The notes: generated from the letters alone by a model not told the origin. 38,757 bases of DNA from Cyanobacteria bacterium DS2.3.42 (GCA_013823055.1 PNLN01000075.1:1-38757), one strand, 5' to 3'. Shown: positions 10,255 through 19,905, numbered from the stretch's first letter. Numbers and translations: made by a program.

Positions 10255-11865
10255 ATGCATGAAGTCGAAACAGTGGCAGCGCTTCTTGCCGTAATTGGTG
10301 TAGTCGGAGTCATTTCTCAGCGCCTGCCAGTGGCGTTTCCGATTTTGCTTGTGATCGCAGGCATGATTATTTCTTTCGTCCCGCAAATCCCGCAGGTAAA
10401 ACTCGATCCGAATATCGTGTTTTTCATTTTTCTTCCGCCCCTGCTGTACTTGGACGCTATCAAAACTAATTGGAAAGAACTTAGAGACGTAGCAGATCTG
10501 GTGATATTGCAGGCTTTTGGCCTGGTTCTGGTGACAGTCGTTACCGTTGCCGCAGCCATTCATGCGGTCGTGCCTGAGATGCCGTGGGCGGTGGCATTTG
10601 TTCTCGGTGCGATTGTCTCGCCGACCGACGTCATTGCAGCATCAGCGCTTTCCAAAGAAGTGATTTTGCCGAAGCGATTGATGAACGTCATAAAAGGTGA
10701 GAGTCTCGTCAATGACGCTACGGGGTTGGTGGCATACCAAATTGCTGTTGCTGCCACCGTTACTGGTGCATTCTCAATCTCGGAAGCGAGTTTGAGATTT
10801 CTTCAACTCGGGCTGGGAGGCGTTTTACTTGGTGGCATCCTGGGCCTCGCTTTAGCAAAGATTAGAACCCACCTGGATCACGGACCGGTAGAAATTATTG
10901 TGTCGCTGGTGACTCCGTTTATTGTTTATCTTCTTGCTGAGCATTTGCATATTTCCGGCGTGCTCGCAGTGGTTACCGCCGGGTTGATTTTAGGGTGGCG
11001 TGGACCGACGATCCTTTCGTCGGAAACTCGGCTGCAAGTGAATGCAAATTGGGACACCTTCGCCTTTATTCTGAAAGGACTTTCCTTCTTGTTGATGGGA
11101 ATGCAGCTTCGGCAGATTGTTGAAACAATCAAGGTTCATCACATCTCGCAGATTGTACTTTGGGCTGTAGTGGCTGCGCTGGCACCAATCGTTATTCGTT
11201 TTCTTTGGACATTCGGCGTCGGATTTCTTTACAGTAAGTTGCGCCGGCAACCGGTACCCACATGGCAGCAGCTATTCATTGCTTCGTGGGCGGGTATGCG
11301 TGGAGTGGTATCCCTTGCCGCGGCACTTGCACTTCCTCTCACTGCCGCCAACGGTCAGCCGTTTCCTTTCCGTGAAATGCTCATCTTCTTGACCATCGTA
11401 GTCATAGCGACAACGCTATTGGTTCAGGGCGTGACGCTACCTTTTTTCCTAAAGAAGTTTGATATTGAAGAACCGGAAGAAGACATCGAAGCAAATGAAC
11501 AGAAAGCAAGACTTATTCTCTATAAGGAAGCAGTTAGAGCAATCGATGCGACAGCGCGGAAAAACTCTATAGATTCGGATGATCCGGCCTTTGAGAAGCT
11601 ATTGCATTATTACCTGGAGCGAGCAGTTGCAATCAGCAATGATGAAGTTGTTGATGTTCATACAACTGAAAACTGGCACCTTTTAAAGAGCGCCGCCCTT
11701 GAATCGCAACGCCGGGTTCTTGTGTCATTGAGAAAGAACGATAAGATCGTTGAAAGTGTTTTTCTCAGTTTGCAAAAGGAATTGGATTTGGAAGAGGTGC
11801 ATGCTCAGCATGTTAGCACCGATCCAAAAGAATCCAATACGTCTGCGGAAACAAACATATCGTGA
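10255..11865 (+). CDS. CPA1-family Na+/H+ antiporter
   Basis: Multispan protein with FFIFLPPLLYLDA, GAIVSPTDVIAASA, KGESLVNDATGLVAY and WAGMRGVVSLAAALALP. Confidence 0.92.
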   Translation: MHEVETVAALLAVIGVVGVISQRLPVAFPILLVIAGMIISFVPQIPQVKLDPNIVFFIFLPPLLYLDAIKTNWKELRDVADLVILQAFGLVLVTVVTVAAAIHAVVPEMPWAVAFVLGAIVSPTDVIAASALSKEVILPKRLMNVIKGESLVNDATGLVAYQIAVAATVTGAFSISEASLRFLQLGLGGVLLGGILGLALAKIRTHLDHGPVEIIVSLVTPFIVYLLAEHLHISGVLAVVTAGLILGWRGPTILSSETRLQVNANWDTFAFILKGLSFLLMGMQLRQIVETIKVHHISQIVLWAVVAALAPIVIRFLWTFGVGFLYSKLRRQPVPTWQQLFIASWAGMRGVVSLAAALALPLTAANGQPFPFREMLIFLTIVVIATTLLVQGVTLPFFLKKFDIEEPEEDIEANEQKARLILYKEAVRAIDATARKNSIDSDDPAFEKLLHYYLERAVAISNDEVVDVHTTENWHLLKSAALESQRRVLVSLRKNDKIVESVFLSLQKELDLEEVHAQHVSTDPKESNTSAETNIS

Positions 11866-11876
11866 TTTGATTTTGT

Positions 11877-14039
11877 CTATTTCTTAGACGATTTCGCCTT
11901 CTTCCTTTTTTCGCTTTTATCACCTTTGGACGGCGCAGGCAATGCTGCTTCCGCAAGGTCGAGAGCGGGATTGCGTTTGAAAAAGGCCTCTGGCATGAGT
12001 TTGAATCCCATACTTGCCGATGGCATCACCGGCCAATCTTCAACACGCGGTGTGTGTGTGATGCCAACCGAGTACCAGCAGACAATGTCCTGATTGTCGA
12101 TCGATGCATCGCCAACCCATTGAGGAAGGCCTTCACCACCAAGACTGGACACGGGATAGTCACCGGCGGCATACATCTCATCTTGATTGTATTGCGTAGT
12201 CCAGAAATGATGCTTCAAAAATCCCGCTCGTTTTCGATTGAATGATTCAGGGTGACTGTAAGGGTAAGCGTTTGTCGCCGGCGCGATCAAATATCCCGGA
12301 GGGTGTCCGAGGTAGCGTGGCGCGTTTTGGTTGACCACTTTCCAGCATCTGTTTTGCACTTCGTTGAGGTCTCTAGCCGCTTCTTGCTCTCGGCGAAAGA
12401 GAGTGCGCTCAAGTGTAAAGGTGTTTTGTTCTGCATATCCACGACTTTCGGAAATCGGCCTGACATTTAGTTCGTAGAGATTATTTTTGACACCATCCAC
12501 ATCGAAATCCATGCGAAAACAGAAAAAATGTTGATGGTTGATGCCCACTATATTTGGTGCCACCAGTGTTCCATAACGTTCAATTCCCTTCGGAATTATT
12601 CTCCCTTCTTCATCAGGTTCTTGCGAACAGGTCTGACAATCTTTATTAACAACGCCCTGTGCAAGCACGTCTCCGTTGAGCGTCACCTTGATGTCTATGG
12701 AGCCGTCCTGATTGAAAAAATACTGAGTGAAATAGTCATAGTTGCCTAGCGTGAACATGTGCGCTATGACAAGTTGACGTCCTCTGCGTGTCGATGTGCG
12801 ATCGGCATCATCGTCATGGTGTTCCCAAAGAATGCCACCATCTTGTTCCCAGATTGAAAGCGCACTCGGTTTGATTTTAATTGTGCCTACACTGTTTGCG
12901 TATGGTACATCAAAGGTTTTTGCATAAGCAGGAATTTCATGACCTGGACGCAGCGTTGTGGTCAGGCGCCCCAATCCGTATTCACCTTCGTCAATTGGAG
13001 AGCGCCAAACCCAGTCTAGTCCGGGCGCACCATATGGGACCGAGACTTCTGAAATGCCTAGACGATGAAGTATTGGCCGCACTTTTCCTTCGTCTTCGTA
13101 GCCGACACAGTGAAGGACCAGACCCTCTCGCGAATCTAATTCGTAGCGGAAGCGCCACTTTTGCCATTTCACTTCATGACCGTCAAGCGTGAAAGAAGGA
13201 CCTTCCGGTTGCGTGGTGACCAGTGGTTTGCACGGCGTGCGCAACTTGCCGACGTATTGTGGGTTGAAGTAATTGGAAGATATTCCTGCCAGTGGAATTA
13301 TGTCTTTGCTGTCGCTTACCGCGCATTTTTTTTTCGTCAAATTGACCAGCGCGGATAATCCTTCAATCGGTTCGCCAAAGGAGTTGTCTCCTACCACTCT
13401 ATAGAATGGGTACGCTCTAAGAAGGCGGTCACCGTCTGGATTGTTAATGTTGACCGGATTGCCGACGACAAACATTTCCATGTGGACGTTGTCCATGTTC
13501 TTAATACCGCGGCGCTCTAGACCTCGCATCCAGGCAGGATCGCCCTTCAGCAATTCGATACCGACAGGCGTATCTTCTTCCAGTTGCATAGGTTGCACAC
13601 CTTTGCGCAAGGTGTCTGACGTGATTTGCTTGCTGTTGATGTCCGTCACTACTTCGTGTGTTTCATTCTTGTCCAGGCGGTAAGTGACTGCGATCGCTTT
13701 GCGGTCGATCGGACTTCCAGCTTTGTAATTCAAAACCACATCTTTTGATGGTTCCAACAAGGTAAGTGATACTAAAGATGTATTGGGGTCTAGCTTTCCG
13801 GCAGCTCTCAGAACATCAACTGTTGCCGCGAGCTCATTTCTGGTCATGGGATCTAGTGGATGAAGAATGGGTTCTGCCGCTGCGCTGGTTACAGTGTTGT
13901 CACTCTTCGAATCAACGCTGTTGGCTGTTGGGGATGCCTTACCTGTAGAGTCGGCAAGTGCGGGCAGACCTAAAACATTCGTGCATATGAAAGCCACTGA
14001 CAGCACGAGGCCGGCGACAGGGCGGAAACCATTGCGCAT
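11877..14039 (-). CDS. Secreted copper amine oxidase
   Basis: HMFTLGNYDYFTQYFFNQDGSI fits the TPQ precursor motif [ST]-x2-N-Y-[DE]-[YN]; GINHQHFFCFRMDFDVDG; DNQDIVCWYSVGITHTPRVEDWPVMP. Signal-peptide N-terminus MRNGFRPVAGLVLSVAFICTNVLGLPALA with a start at 14039. Confidence 0.92.
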   Translation of the reverse strand: MRNGFRPVAGLVLSVAFICTNVLGLPALADSTGKASPTANSVDSKSDNTVTSAAAEPILHPLDPMTRNELAATVDVLRAAGKLDPNTSLVSLTLLEPSKDVVLNYKAGSPIDRKAIAVTYRLDKNETHEVVTDINSKQITSDTLRKGVQPMQLEEDTPVGIELLKGDPAWMRGLERRGIKNMDNVHMEMFVVGNPVNINNPDGDRLLRAYPFYRVVGDNSFGEPIEGLSALVNLTKKKCAVSDSKDIIPLAGISSNYFNPQYVGKLRTPCKPLVTTQPEGPSFTLDGHEVKWQKWRFRYELDSREGLVLHCVGYEDEGKVRPILHRLGISEVSVPYGAPGLDWVWRSPIDEGEYGLGRLTTTLRPGHEIPAYAKTFDVPYANSVGTIKIKPSALSIWEQDGGILWEHHDDDADRTSTRRGRQLVIAHMFTLGNYDYFTQYFFNQDGSIDIKVTLNGDVLAQGVVNKDCQTCSQEPDEEGRIIPKGIERYGTLVAPNIVGINHQHFFCFRMDFDVDGVKNNLYELNVRPISESRGYAEQNTFTLERTLFRREQEAARDLNEVQNRCWKVVNQNAPRYLGHPPGYLIAPATNAYPYSHPESFNRKRAGFLKHHFWTTQYNQDEMYAAGDYPVSSLGGEGLPQWVGDASIDNQDIVCWYSVGITHTPRVEDWPVMPSASMGFKLMPEAFFKRNPALDLAEAALPAPSKGDKSEKRKKAKSSKK

Positions 14040-14138
14040 CGGAAACTTCCCTTGGACGGAGGGGGAAACAGCAGATTCCAAGTGAGCAGATGCGTACTTG
14101 GAATTAACGAAAATCCAAGATATCACATAAGTGCCGAA

Positions 14139-14573
14139 CTATTTTTTCTTGGCGTCGTCGCGGGATTTCCGCGCCTTTTCATGCACATCGCCGCTAGTAA
14201 TGACGCCGATGACAAGCATCGGTAAACTTGCGTACAAAACTGGGGTCCAGCCTGTAAACGAGAGAGTCTCGGGCATCATCATGGCGAGATACTTAAGACC
14301 AACCGCCGGTAGTATCCAGAAGCCCAATAACCAGGCGGGAATGAGGATAACGAGAGCCAAACCCAATGTTCCGACCGCTAGCATAGCGCTGATGGCAATG
14401 GCGACCAATTCTACGACCCATGCCACGACGACGAAGACCAGCCCCGCCACCGCTGCATGGACAAAGGTGCCATGGAAGGTGACCCCGGGAATTTCTGGAA
14501 AAACGAAGTAAAAAGCGCTTGCTATAAGCAGCAAGCGGATTAGAAAACGCGTCATTTGTCGAAACTTCCCCAT
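14139..14573 (-). CDS. Small multispan membrane protein
   Basis: C-terminal ~145 aa of ORF 14139..14756 are strongly hydrophobic and end in a charged tail (DVHEKARKSRDDAKKK). Probable starts are MGKFRQ (14573) or MTRFLI (14555). Confidence 0.6.
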   Translation of the reverse strand: MGKFRQMTRFLIRLLLIASAFYFVFPEIPGVTFHGTFVHAAVAGLVFVVVAWVVELVAIAISAMLAVGTLGLALVILIPAWLLGFWILPAVGLKYLAMMMPETLSFTGWTPVLYASLPMLVIGVITSGDVHEKARKSRDDAKKK

Positions 14574-14749
14574 AGGCATCAAGCGAATGCTCGCCTTTGA
14601 ATGGCAATAGGGAGCCTCTATACTCCAGTATGCATGATCCATTGTGAAAACGAGGTTAATACTTGGACCTGCGGCACTTCTTGCCTCCGGAGCATTTGAC
14701 GGCTTGGAGGTTCCTTTGCGGCATGAACAGGGGTTTCCCCTCGAATGTA

Positions 14750-14778
14750 TTGACATGTTGTAAATACGTGTCTACACT
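14750..14778 (+). promoter_or_regulatory. Sigma70-type promoter with internal palindrome TGTA-N3-ACGT-N3-TACA (14759..14776)
   Basis: TTGACA (14750-14755), 17-nt spacer, TACACT (14773-14778). The spacer and -10 contain TGTAAATACGTGTCTACA. Confidence 0.7.
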
Positions 14779-14800
14779 GTCTTTGAGGGAGGAAACGACA

Positions 14801-15115
14801 ATTCCGACAGATAAACGCTCAATTACTTTCTATGCCGACCCAGAAATTGAAGCCTGGTACGAGTCTCTGCCTACAAGTGTGCGATCTCGTACTATAAATG
14901 AGCTGTTGAAGAAGGCCATTGCTGCTCCCGATGAGAAACTCATCGTGTCCGAGAAAATCGACAAGCACGATTCCCTTCTGCGTGAATTGATCTCACTGGT
15001 CACCATTCTCACTCAAGAACAGATCGTTGCCTGTGAGCAAAAGTCCAAGAGTCCTCAAGCTAAGGCACTGAAAAAGCGGCTTAAGACCGCACTCAGTGGA
15101 TTAGAGCAAACCTAG
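14801..15115 (+). CDS. Ribbon-helix-helix-like DNA-binding protein, proposed ATT start
   Basis: DKRSITFYADPEIEAWYESLPTSVRSRTINELLKKAI resembles a RHH N-terminus. SD GGGAGG (14788-14793) lies ~7-8 nt before ATT at 14801. The ATG used by the ORF track (14663) lies upstream of the predicted promoter. Confidence 0.6.
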   Translation: MPTDKRSITFYADPEIEAWYESLPTSVRSRTINELLKKAIAAPDEKLIVSEKIDKHDSLLRELISLVTILTQEQIVACEQKSKSPQAKALKKRLKTALSGLEQT

Positions 15116-15129
15116 ATTGGAAGAGCAAT

Positions 15130-15579
15130 CTGAAAGCGCTTCTTGTCAGTCTTGCACTGGTAGTCTCTGTGCATGATGGTGATACGCTGAAGTTAGCAGA
15201 TGGACGCACAGTTCGACTGCAAGGAATTGATGCGCCGGAAATTTCACAACCCTACGGCATTGAGTCCCGCAATCTTTTAGTTAAGTTGACTCGAAAGAAG
15301 AAGATCCGCATAGCTTCTCATGGCAAAGACCGATACGGGAGAACTGTCGGCGAGATTTTCGTGGGAAAACGATCTGTCAATCATTCAATGGTTAGCAGCG
15401 GTGCAGCATGGTGGTTTCGGTCGTTTGCGCCGACAGACAACCAGCTTCGCCGTCTGGAAGGCGATGCTCGAAAGCGGAAAATGGGGCTGTGGCACGCGTC
15501 GAATGTGGTGGCTCCATGGGACTGGAGAAAAACTAAAGACAGACGTGCGCGAATCGCTGGAGCCCTGCACTCTAATTGA
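15130..15579 (+). CDS. Staphylococcal-nuclease-fold (thermonuclease-like) protein, proposed CTG start
   Basis: VVSVHDGDTLKLADGRTVRLQGIDAPEISQPYGIESRN...KDRYGRTVGEIFVGKRSVNHSMVSSGAAWWF...ARKRKMGLW, with SNase active-site motifs. The listed GTG (15169) falls inside the first strand. The frame is open upstream to CTG at 15130 after GGAAGAG. Confidence 0.85.
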   Translation: MKALLVSLALVVSVHDGDTLKLADGRTVRLQGIDAPEISQPYGIESRNLLVKLTRKKKIRIASHGKDRYGRTVGEIFVGKRSVNHSMVSSGAAWWFRSFAPTDNQLRRLEGDARKRKMGLWHASNVVAPWDWRKTKDRRARIAGALHSN

Positions 15580-15589
15580 AATGAGCTGA

Positions 15590-16048
15590 CTATTCTGGAA
15601 GGTAGAGCTTCAGCTTTACTATCGGAAAGCGGTAAGTACGCACGAAAGTGATTGTGCCTGGTACGCCAAATTGGCTTGAAATGAATCGTACTGGAGCTGG
15701 CGTGGTGCAAGGCATTTGCGTTGTTACAGATACGTATGGGGTTTCTCCTTCAGGAGTATTGCCTCCATAGTCCTGATATACAAATTGGCCAGCATTCAAA
15801 GTGACCGGTCCATAGAATGCACCATACACGTTTTGTGTTGCAACCACAGCTTGTGCTAATTTCAACGCGGTCGTTGCGTCACTTGCTTCTGCTGCTGCTC
15901 GGCAAGAATTTCGGCAGATGCGATCGTTTGTTCCTACTGCGATTTCTACGACCAACAAACTGCAGCCAAGAATGCTCAGTGGAATGATCAGAACGCAAGC
16001 CAGAACTAGCTCAAGTAACACATGACCAGATCGTCGGCAACCCGGCAT
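15590..16048 (-). CDS. TadE-like pilus assembly protein
   Basis: MPGCRRSGHVLLELVLACVLIIPLSILGCSLLVVEIAVGTNDRICRNSCRAAAEASD: a single N-terminal TM with GxxLLE-type TadE organisation, adjacent to a TadG-like gene. Confidence 0.7.
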   Translation of the reverse strand: MPGCRRSGHVLLELVLACVLIIPLSILGCSLLVVEIAVGTNDRICRNSCRAAAEASDATTALKLAQAVVATQNVYGAFYGPVTLNAGQFVYQDYGGNTPEGETPYVSVTTQMPCTTPAPVRFISSQFGVPGTITFVRTYRFPIVKLKLYLPE

Positions 16049-16052
16049 TTTC

Positions 16053-17813
16053 TCACCTCACTAACTGAGATAAGTGGCGTGCCACATTTTCAAAGGTGAA
16101 CCGTAAGTTGTTTGTGTTGGTGACAATGTAGAACTGCCCTCCATTTCCGGCAATGGCCGCAATTCCTCCTGCAGAGGGACTAGAATTGGTGTCATTCAAA
16201 ATTGCCGTTTCCGACGGTACAATTTCCGGGTTCTGTGCAAGCCCAATTGTATAGACCGGAATGCCTTTTCCTTTTGCAACCACGGCAGCGGCTCTTGCAT
16301 TTGCCCATGGGTCGGAATTCAAAGGTCCACCCACAGTCGGCTGTCCATCTGTAAATAGGATAATGGCCTTTTTTGAACCTTTTCTTGTGCTTGTTGTGTT
16401 GAATTGCAAAACTGCTTCGTTGAGCGCGTCACCGATATTGGTTGCCGTGTTGGCACCGGTTTTTGGCAATAGTGCTTTGATCGTATCGTAGTTGGTGGTG
16501 GCAGGAGTTTGGTTCAGTTTTACCTGCGGCATAGGAAATTGTCCTTGCCCGCCGGAAGAGTATGTAGCATCAATGTTTGACTGCGTCACGGTGCTTGTTG
16601 GACTGGTACCGGTGTCGTTGGCGAATGCGACAAAGCCAAAGTGCGCATCTGTGTTCGTGTTGATTATGTTGAGAAACGCATCTGCTGCTTGTTGAGCTTC
16701 GGAAATAGGGTGAAGTTGCAAGGCCGCCAACCTGATGTATTCGGCTTTGTAGCCTACTTTCGGCGTAATGTTGGTGAGGGTCAGATTGGCTTTACTGGCG
16801 TTAAAAACAGTTGAATTTTCGAGGTTGCCTCGTGCTGCTTCTGTGACGGTTGCGATATCTGGAAAGTCAAAACCATTGCTGCTGATGCCACCAAAAACTG
16901 CATTACCATCGATGTTTGTGACAAGATCCGTGTATGTATACAAATCACCGACAGACGCATTGCCCGGTGGGCAATTGCCCGGAGGAGAGCCTGCATTCGG
17001 CGAACCTCTTAGTCCATTGGCCGCGCCGTCTTCACTGAATGAGAGTGCATAGCGATGGTCGCTCTGATTCGAACTGGACAACCATTGAGGAAAAACCGCG
17101 TTTGTTCTGCTTCCCGTTGAAGGCGGACCCAGGACGTCGTAAAGTTTGCCGTTTGCATTTGTACCTGCTGGAGAGCCTGCGCGAGCACTGGTTATGTTAT
17201 ATGCAATTTTGCTGTTCGTAGGATCCCATTGGCGCCGCACGAATGTAACAGGCGTTTGATCATCAATTGAGCCGGACAGGTCGAAGCAGAGCACCACATC
17301 TAGAGTGGGGACACCTCCCGACGCTGCTGAACAGATCGGCACTGCACCAATATGCAAATAAGCCCCAAATGACGGTACGAGAGTGAATGTACCAGTAACT
17401 TTTACAACTTTGCCTCGCGGATCGCCAATGGTCACCACTTGCATATTGTTGTTTGGGTCAAGAAACTGAACATAAAGACTACCTGATCGAACTGGCGGTA
17501 TGGTATTCAGAGATTGAGCCATGTAAGCATTGTTCAGTGGACAACCAATAATGCTGTTTGACCTGAATAGCGATAGTGCCGCACTCATAGCATTTGTTTG
17601 CGCTTCGAGCGCATCTTGAATGTCCGATCCAGCCAGGGTTGCTGCCGCACCTAAGGCCGCTGATTCACAGACTGCACGCAATTGCTGGCGGGCCAGCTCG
17701 GCGCGATGGATTTCGAAAACCAGCAATCCCAAGGGAAGCGCTACAAAGATTCCCATTACAAGAGCCAAGGTGATGAGACTTACGCCTCTGTTAGATCGTC
17801 GTGACTTTTGCAT
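16053..17813 (-). CDS. TadG-like protein with split von Willebrand factor A domain
   Basis: RRSNRGVSLITLALVMGIFVALPLGLLVFEIHRAELARQQLRAVCESAALGAAATLAG (TadG/TadE N-terminus); MIDAS DVVLCFDLSGSIDD; later KKAIILFTDGQPTVGG and IPVYTIGLAQNPE. Confidence 0.85.
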   Translation of the reverse strand: MQKSRRSNRGVSLITLALVMGIFVALPLGLLVFEIHRAELARQQLRAVCESAALGAAATLAGSDIQDALEAQTNAMSAALSLFRSNSIIGCPLNNAYMAQSLNTIPPVRSGSLYVQFLDPNNNMQVVTIGDPRGKVVKVTGTFTLVPSFGAYLHIGAVPICSAASGGVPTLDVVLCFDLSGSIDDQTPVTFVRRQWDPTNSKIAYNITSARAGSPAGTNANGKLYDVLGPPSTGSRTNAVFPQWLSSSNQSDHRYALSFSEDGAANGLRGSPNAGSPPGNCPPGNASVGDLYTYTDLVTNIDGNAVFGGISSNGFDFPDIATVTEAARGNLENSTVFNASKANLTLTNITPKVGYKAEYIRLAALQLHPISEAQQAADAFLNIINTNTDAHFGFVAFANDTGTSPTSTVTQSNIDATYSSGGQGQFPMPQVKLNQTPATTNYDTIKALLPKTGANTATNIGDALNEAVLQFNTTSTRKGSKKAIILFTDGQPTVGGPLNSDPWANARAAAVVAKGKGIPVYTIGLAQNPEIVPSETAILNDTNSSPSAGGIAAIAGNGGQFYIVTNTNNLRFTFENVARHLSQLVR

Positions 17814-17823
17814 GAACGTTGAC

Positions 17824-18396
17824 CTACATTGTCAGACCTTGGGTAGACTCACAGTTTTCGCATGCTCTCACTGCCAGCTTCAGCTCTTGGGTGAGGCCGG
17901 GGATGTCACCAAAAATGTTGCGGCTGAACATTAGCAATGGCTTCACGCGCCCTGTTACAACAACTTCGATCTGGTAAACATACTGGCTTGTGTCCGCCGG
18001 TTGGCTTAGCGGCGCTGTTTGTCGCGTGGTAGCAAGGCTGTTTATATTGGTAACTAAAATACTAGTGACTACTGAGTCGATGGTAGTTCCATTCATTAAT
18101 GATGCGGCCCTCAGCGCGCTTGATTCGGCTACGGTTTTTGCAGCCTGCTCCGAACTGGAGATATCTACCAGAAAGCTCTTGCATTTTGATGCGTTAAACG
18201 CGCTATCGTGAGCGGCCATAAATAGAGCCTGGCTGCGCAGTCCAAGTGTGCAGAAATCGATCAGGGGAAGGCCGATTAGGAAGAGAAGCACGTATATTGC
18301 AAGAACGTACGCGAGTGTCTGCCCGGTTCGCCTCAACAAAACTTGTTTTGCACGGTCGCGCCGTCTAGCGCCCAGCCGTGTAGCGATGGAATGCAT
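17824..18396 (-). CDS. TadE/TadG-like membrane-anchored pseudopilin
   Basis: RRTGQTLAYVLAIYVLLFLIGLPLIDFCTLGLRSQALFMAAHDSAFNASK, a TM followed by a TadE-like extracytoplasmic domain; just upstream of the TadG-like gene on the same strand. Confidence 0.65.
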   Translation of the reverse strand: MHSIATRLGARRRDRAKQVLLRRTGQTLAYVLAIYVLLFLIGLPLIDFCTLGLRSQALFMAAHDSAFNASKCKSFLVDISSSEQAAKTVAESSALRAASLMNGTTIDSVVTSILVTNINSLATTRQTAPLSQPADTSQYVYQIEVVVTGRVKPLLMFSRNIFGDIPGLTQELKLAVRACENCESTQGLTM

Positions 18397-18754
18397 TTTG
18401 AATACCCTCTCTCTGTTCCAATCTTAGTTTGTCTGGCTCGCTGGAGACATCAGACTAAAGGGGGAACCGAAGTAGTGGTCTTTCGCGTTTTCTTGCATAT
18501 ATGAAGGTGTTCTTACTCACACTTTCGAGTGATAGTGGCCGGGACCGCCGCGCAGGTTACCAGTGAAGAACGGGTTGGCGAAGAAGCCAGCGTTCTCGTT
18601 GGTTTGTACGGATCTAACCAAAGCCCGAGGCCAATGGTTTTTACTCGAAGAATTTTCCAGATGCGGCAACAAAGCATCCCGTTTCGCCGTCTACCGAACC
18701 CTTCACAGTTTCCTCACATCTGAGTGTCACTGTAGAGGGTAAGGGGGACCCGAT

Positions 18755-18994
18755 ATGAAAATAGAGAAGTATAAGATGCTACTCTCTGCGGCACAGAATG
18801 CGACACCAGAACTGCAACCCATCATTTACCAGCGAGCCTATCAATCTGCCAAAGAGTCGTATGGCAAGGACAGTCCCGAAGTCTTTGCCGTCTTGAGCGC
18901 CTTGAGCAGCCACTTGCAAAATCAGGGCATCGGCGATGCTTCGCTCTGTCAGGAGCAAGCAAAGAGTATCTTCAAGGAGTTTGTAGGTTGCTAA
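18755..18994 (+). CDS. Small helical (single TPR-like) protein
   Basis: 79 aa; ATG preceded by AAGGGGGA; YQRAYQSAKESYGKDSPEVFAVLSALSSHLQNQG resembles a TPR unit; no competing ORF of comparable quality. Confidence 0.55.
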   Translation: MKIEKYKMLLSAAQNATPELQPIIYQRAYQSAKESYGKDSPEVFAVLSALSSHLQNQGIGDASLCQEQAKSIFKEFVGC

Positions 18995-19035
18995 ATTGCG
19001 TATACTAGTGCTCCCCCAAGCTTGGAGCATTCGCA

Positions 19036-19827
19036 ATGTCAAAACGCTGGACTCTCGAAAACAAGGTTGCCTTGATTACGGGCGCGTCTAAAGGAATCGG
19101 GCTGGCGTGCTCGAAGGAGTTTGCTGATCTTGGTGCTGAAGTGATTATGGTTGCCCGCGGTGAGGAGGCTCTCAACGATGCGGCCGGCAGCGGCGTTGGC
19201 AAGTCAGCGAAAATTCATGTGGTAGCAGCTGATGTGACTACCCCCGAGGGACGTAAGGAAATTTTCAAAGTAGTAGAGAAGATCGGGCGGCTTGATATTT
19301 TGGTTAATAACGTCGGTACGAACATTCGCAAGAAATTTATGGAAGTTTCAGAGGATGATTTGAGTCATCTGCTGGAGACTAATTTGAACTCTGCATTGGC
19401 GATGTGCCGTGAGGCGCATCCCTGGCTGCTGAAGGGCAAAGATGCTAACGTCGTTTTCATAACCTCGATTGCCGGATTGGGCACGGTCGGGTCCGGTTTG
19501 ATGTACGGAGTAACGAAAGCCGCCCTTAACCAGGCCACAAAAGCTCTTGCGCAAGAATGGGCCTCTGAAAAGATTCGTGTCAACGCAATTGCTCCAGGCT
19601 ACATTGAAACTCCTCTGACTGAGGGAATTCTAAAAGACCCTGTGTTTCGCACTGCTGTTGAAAATGTTGCGATGCTCAAGCGCATCGGAAAACCAGAGGA
19701 AGTTTCAGCCGCTGTCGCGTTTCTTTCAATGGAGGTCGCCTCCTTCATAACAGGGCAAGTTTTGGTTGTTGATGGTGGCACCACCGCACAATTTTTCAAT
19801 GCCCAGGAGATTCTCTCTAGAAGCTGA
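19036..19827 (+). CDS. Short-chain dehydrogenase/reductase (FabG/tropinone reductase-like)
   Basis: [31 protein letters not shown] (TGxxxGxG), [27 protein letters not shown] (YxxxK), [15 protein letters not shown]. Confidence 0.93.
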   Translation: MSKRWTLENKVALITGASKGIGLACSKEFADLGAEVIMVARGEEALNDAAGSGVGKSAKIHVVAADVTTPEGRKEIFKVVEKIGRLDILVNNVGTNIRKKFMEVSEDDLSHLLETNLNSALAMCREAHPWLLKGKDANVVFITSIAGLGTVGSGLMYGVTKAALNQATKALAQEWASEKIRVNAIAPGYIETPLTEGILKDPVFRTAVENVAMLKRIGKPEEVSAAVAFLSMEVASFITGQVLVVDGGTTAQFFNAQEILSRS

Positions 19828-19887
19828 AGTTTGCGACAGACTTGCTATGAGTTCAACGCAAAAGATGATCGAAACCGACGAGATTGT

Positions 19888-19905
19888 CCCGTCGCCGACG
19901 ACGGG
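19888..19905. terminator. Hairpin between convergent SDR and rsgA genes, possible bidirectional terminator
   Basis: CCCGTCG-CCGA-CGACGGG: perfect 7-bp stem with a 4-nt loop in the 3' intergenic gap; weak U-tract. Confidence 0.4.

Noticed and set aside
18517-18676. Possible minus-strand small ORF ending NENAGFFANPFFTGNLRGGPGHYHSKV*
   Set aside because: The C-terminus looks plausible, but the only in-frame starts are TTG codons without a clear SD, and the opposite strand is equally open.
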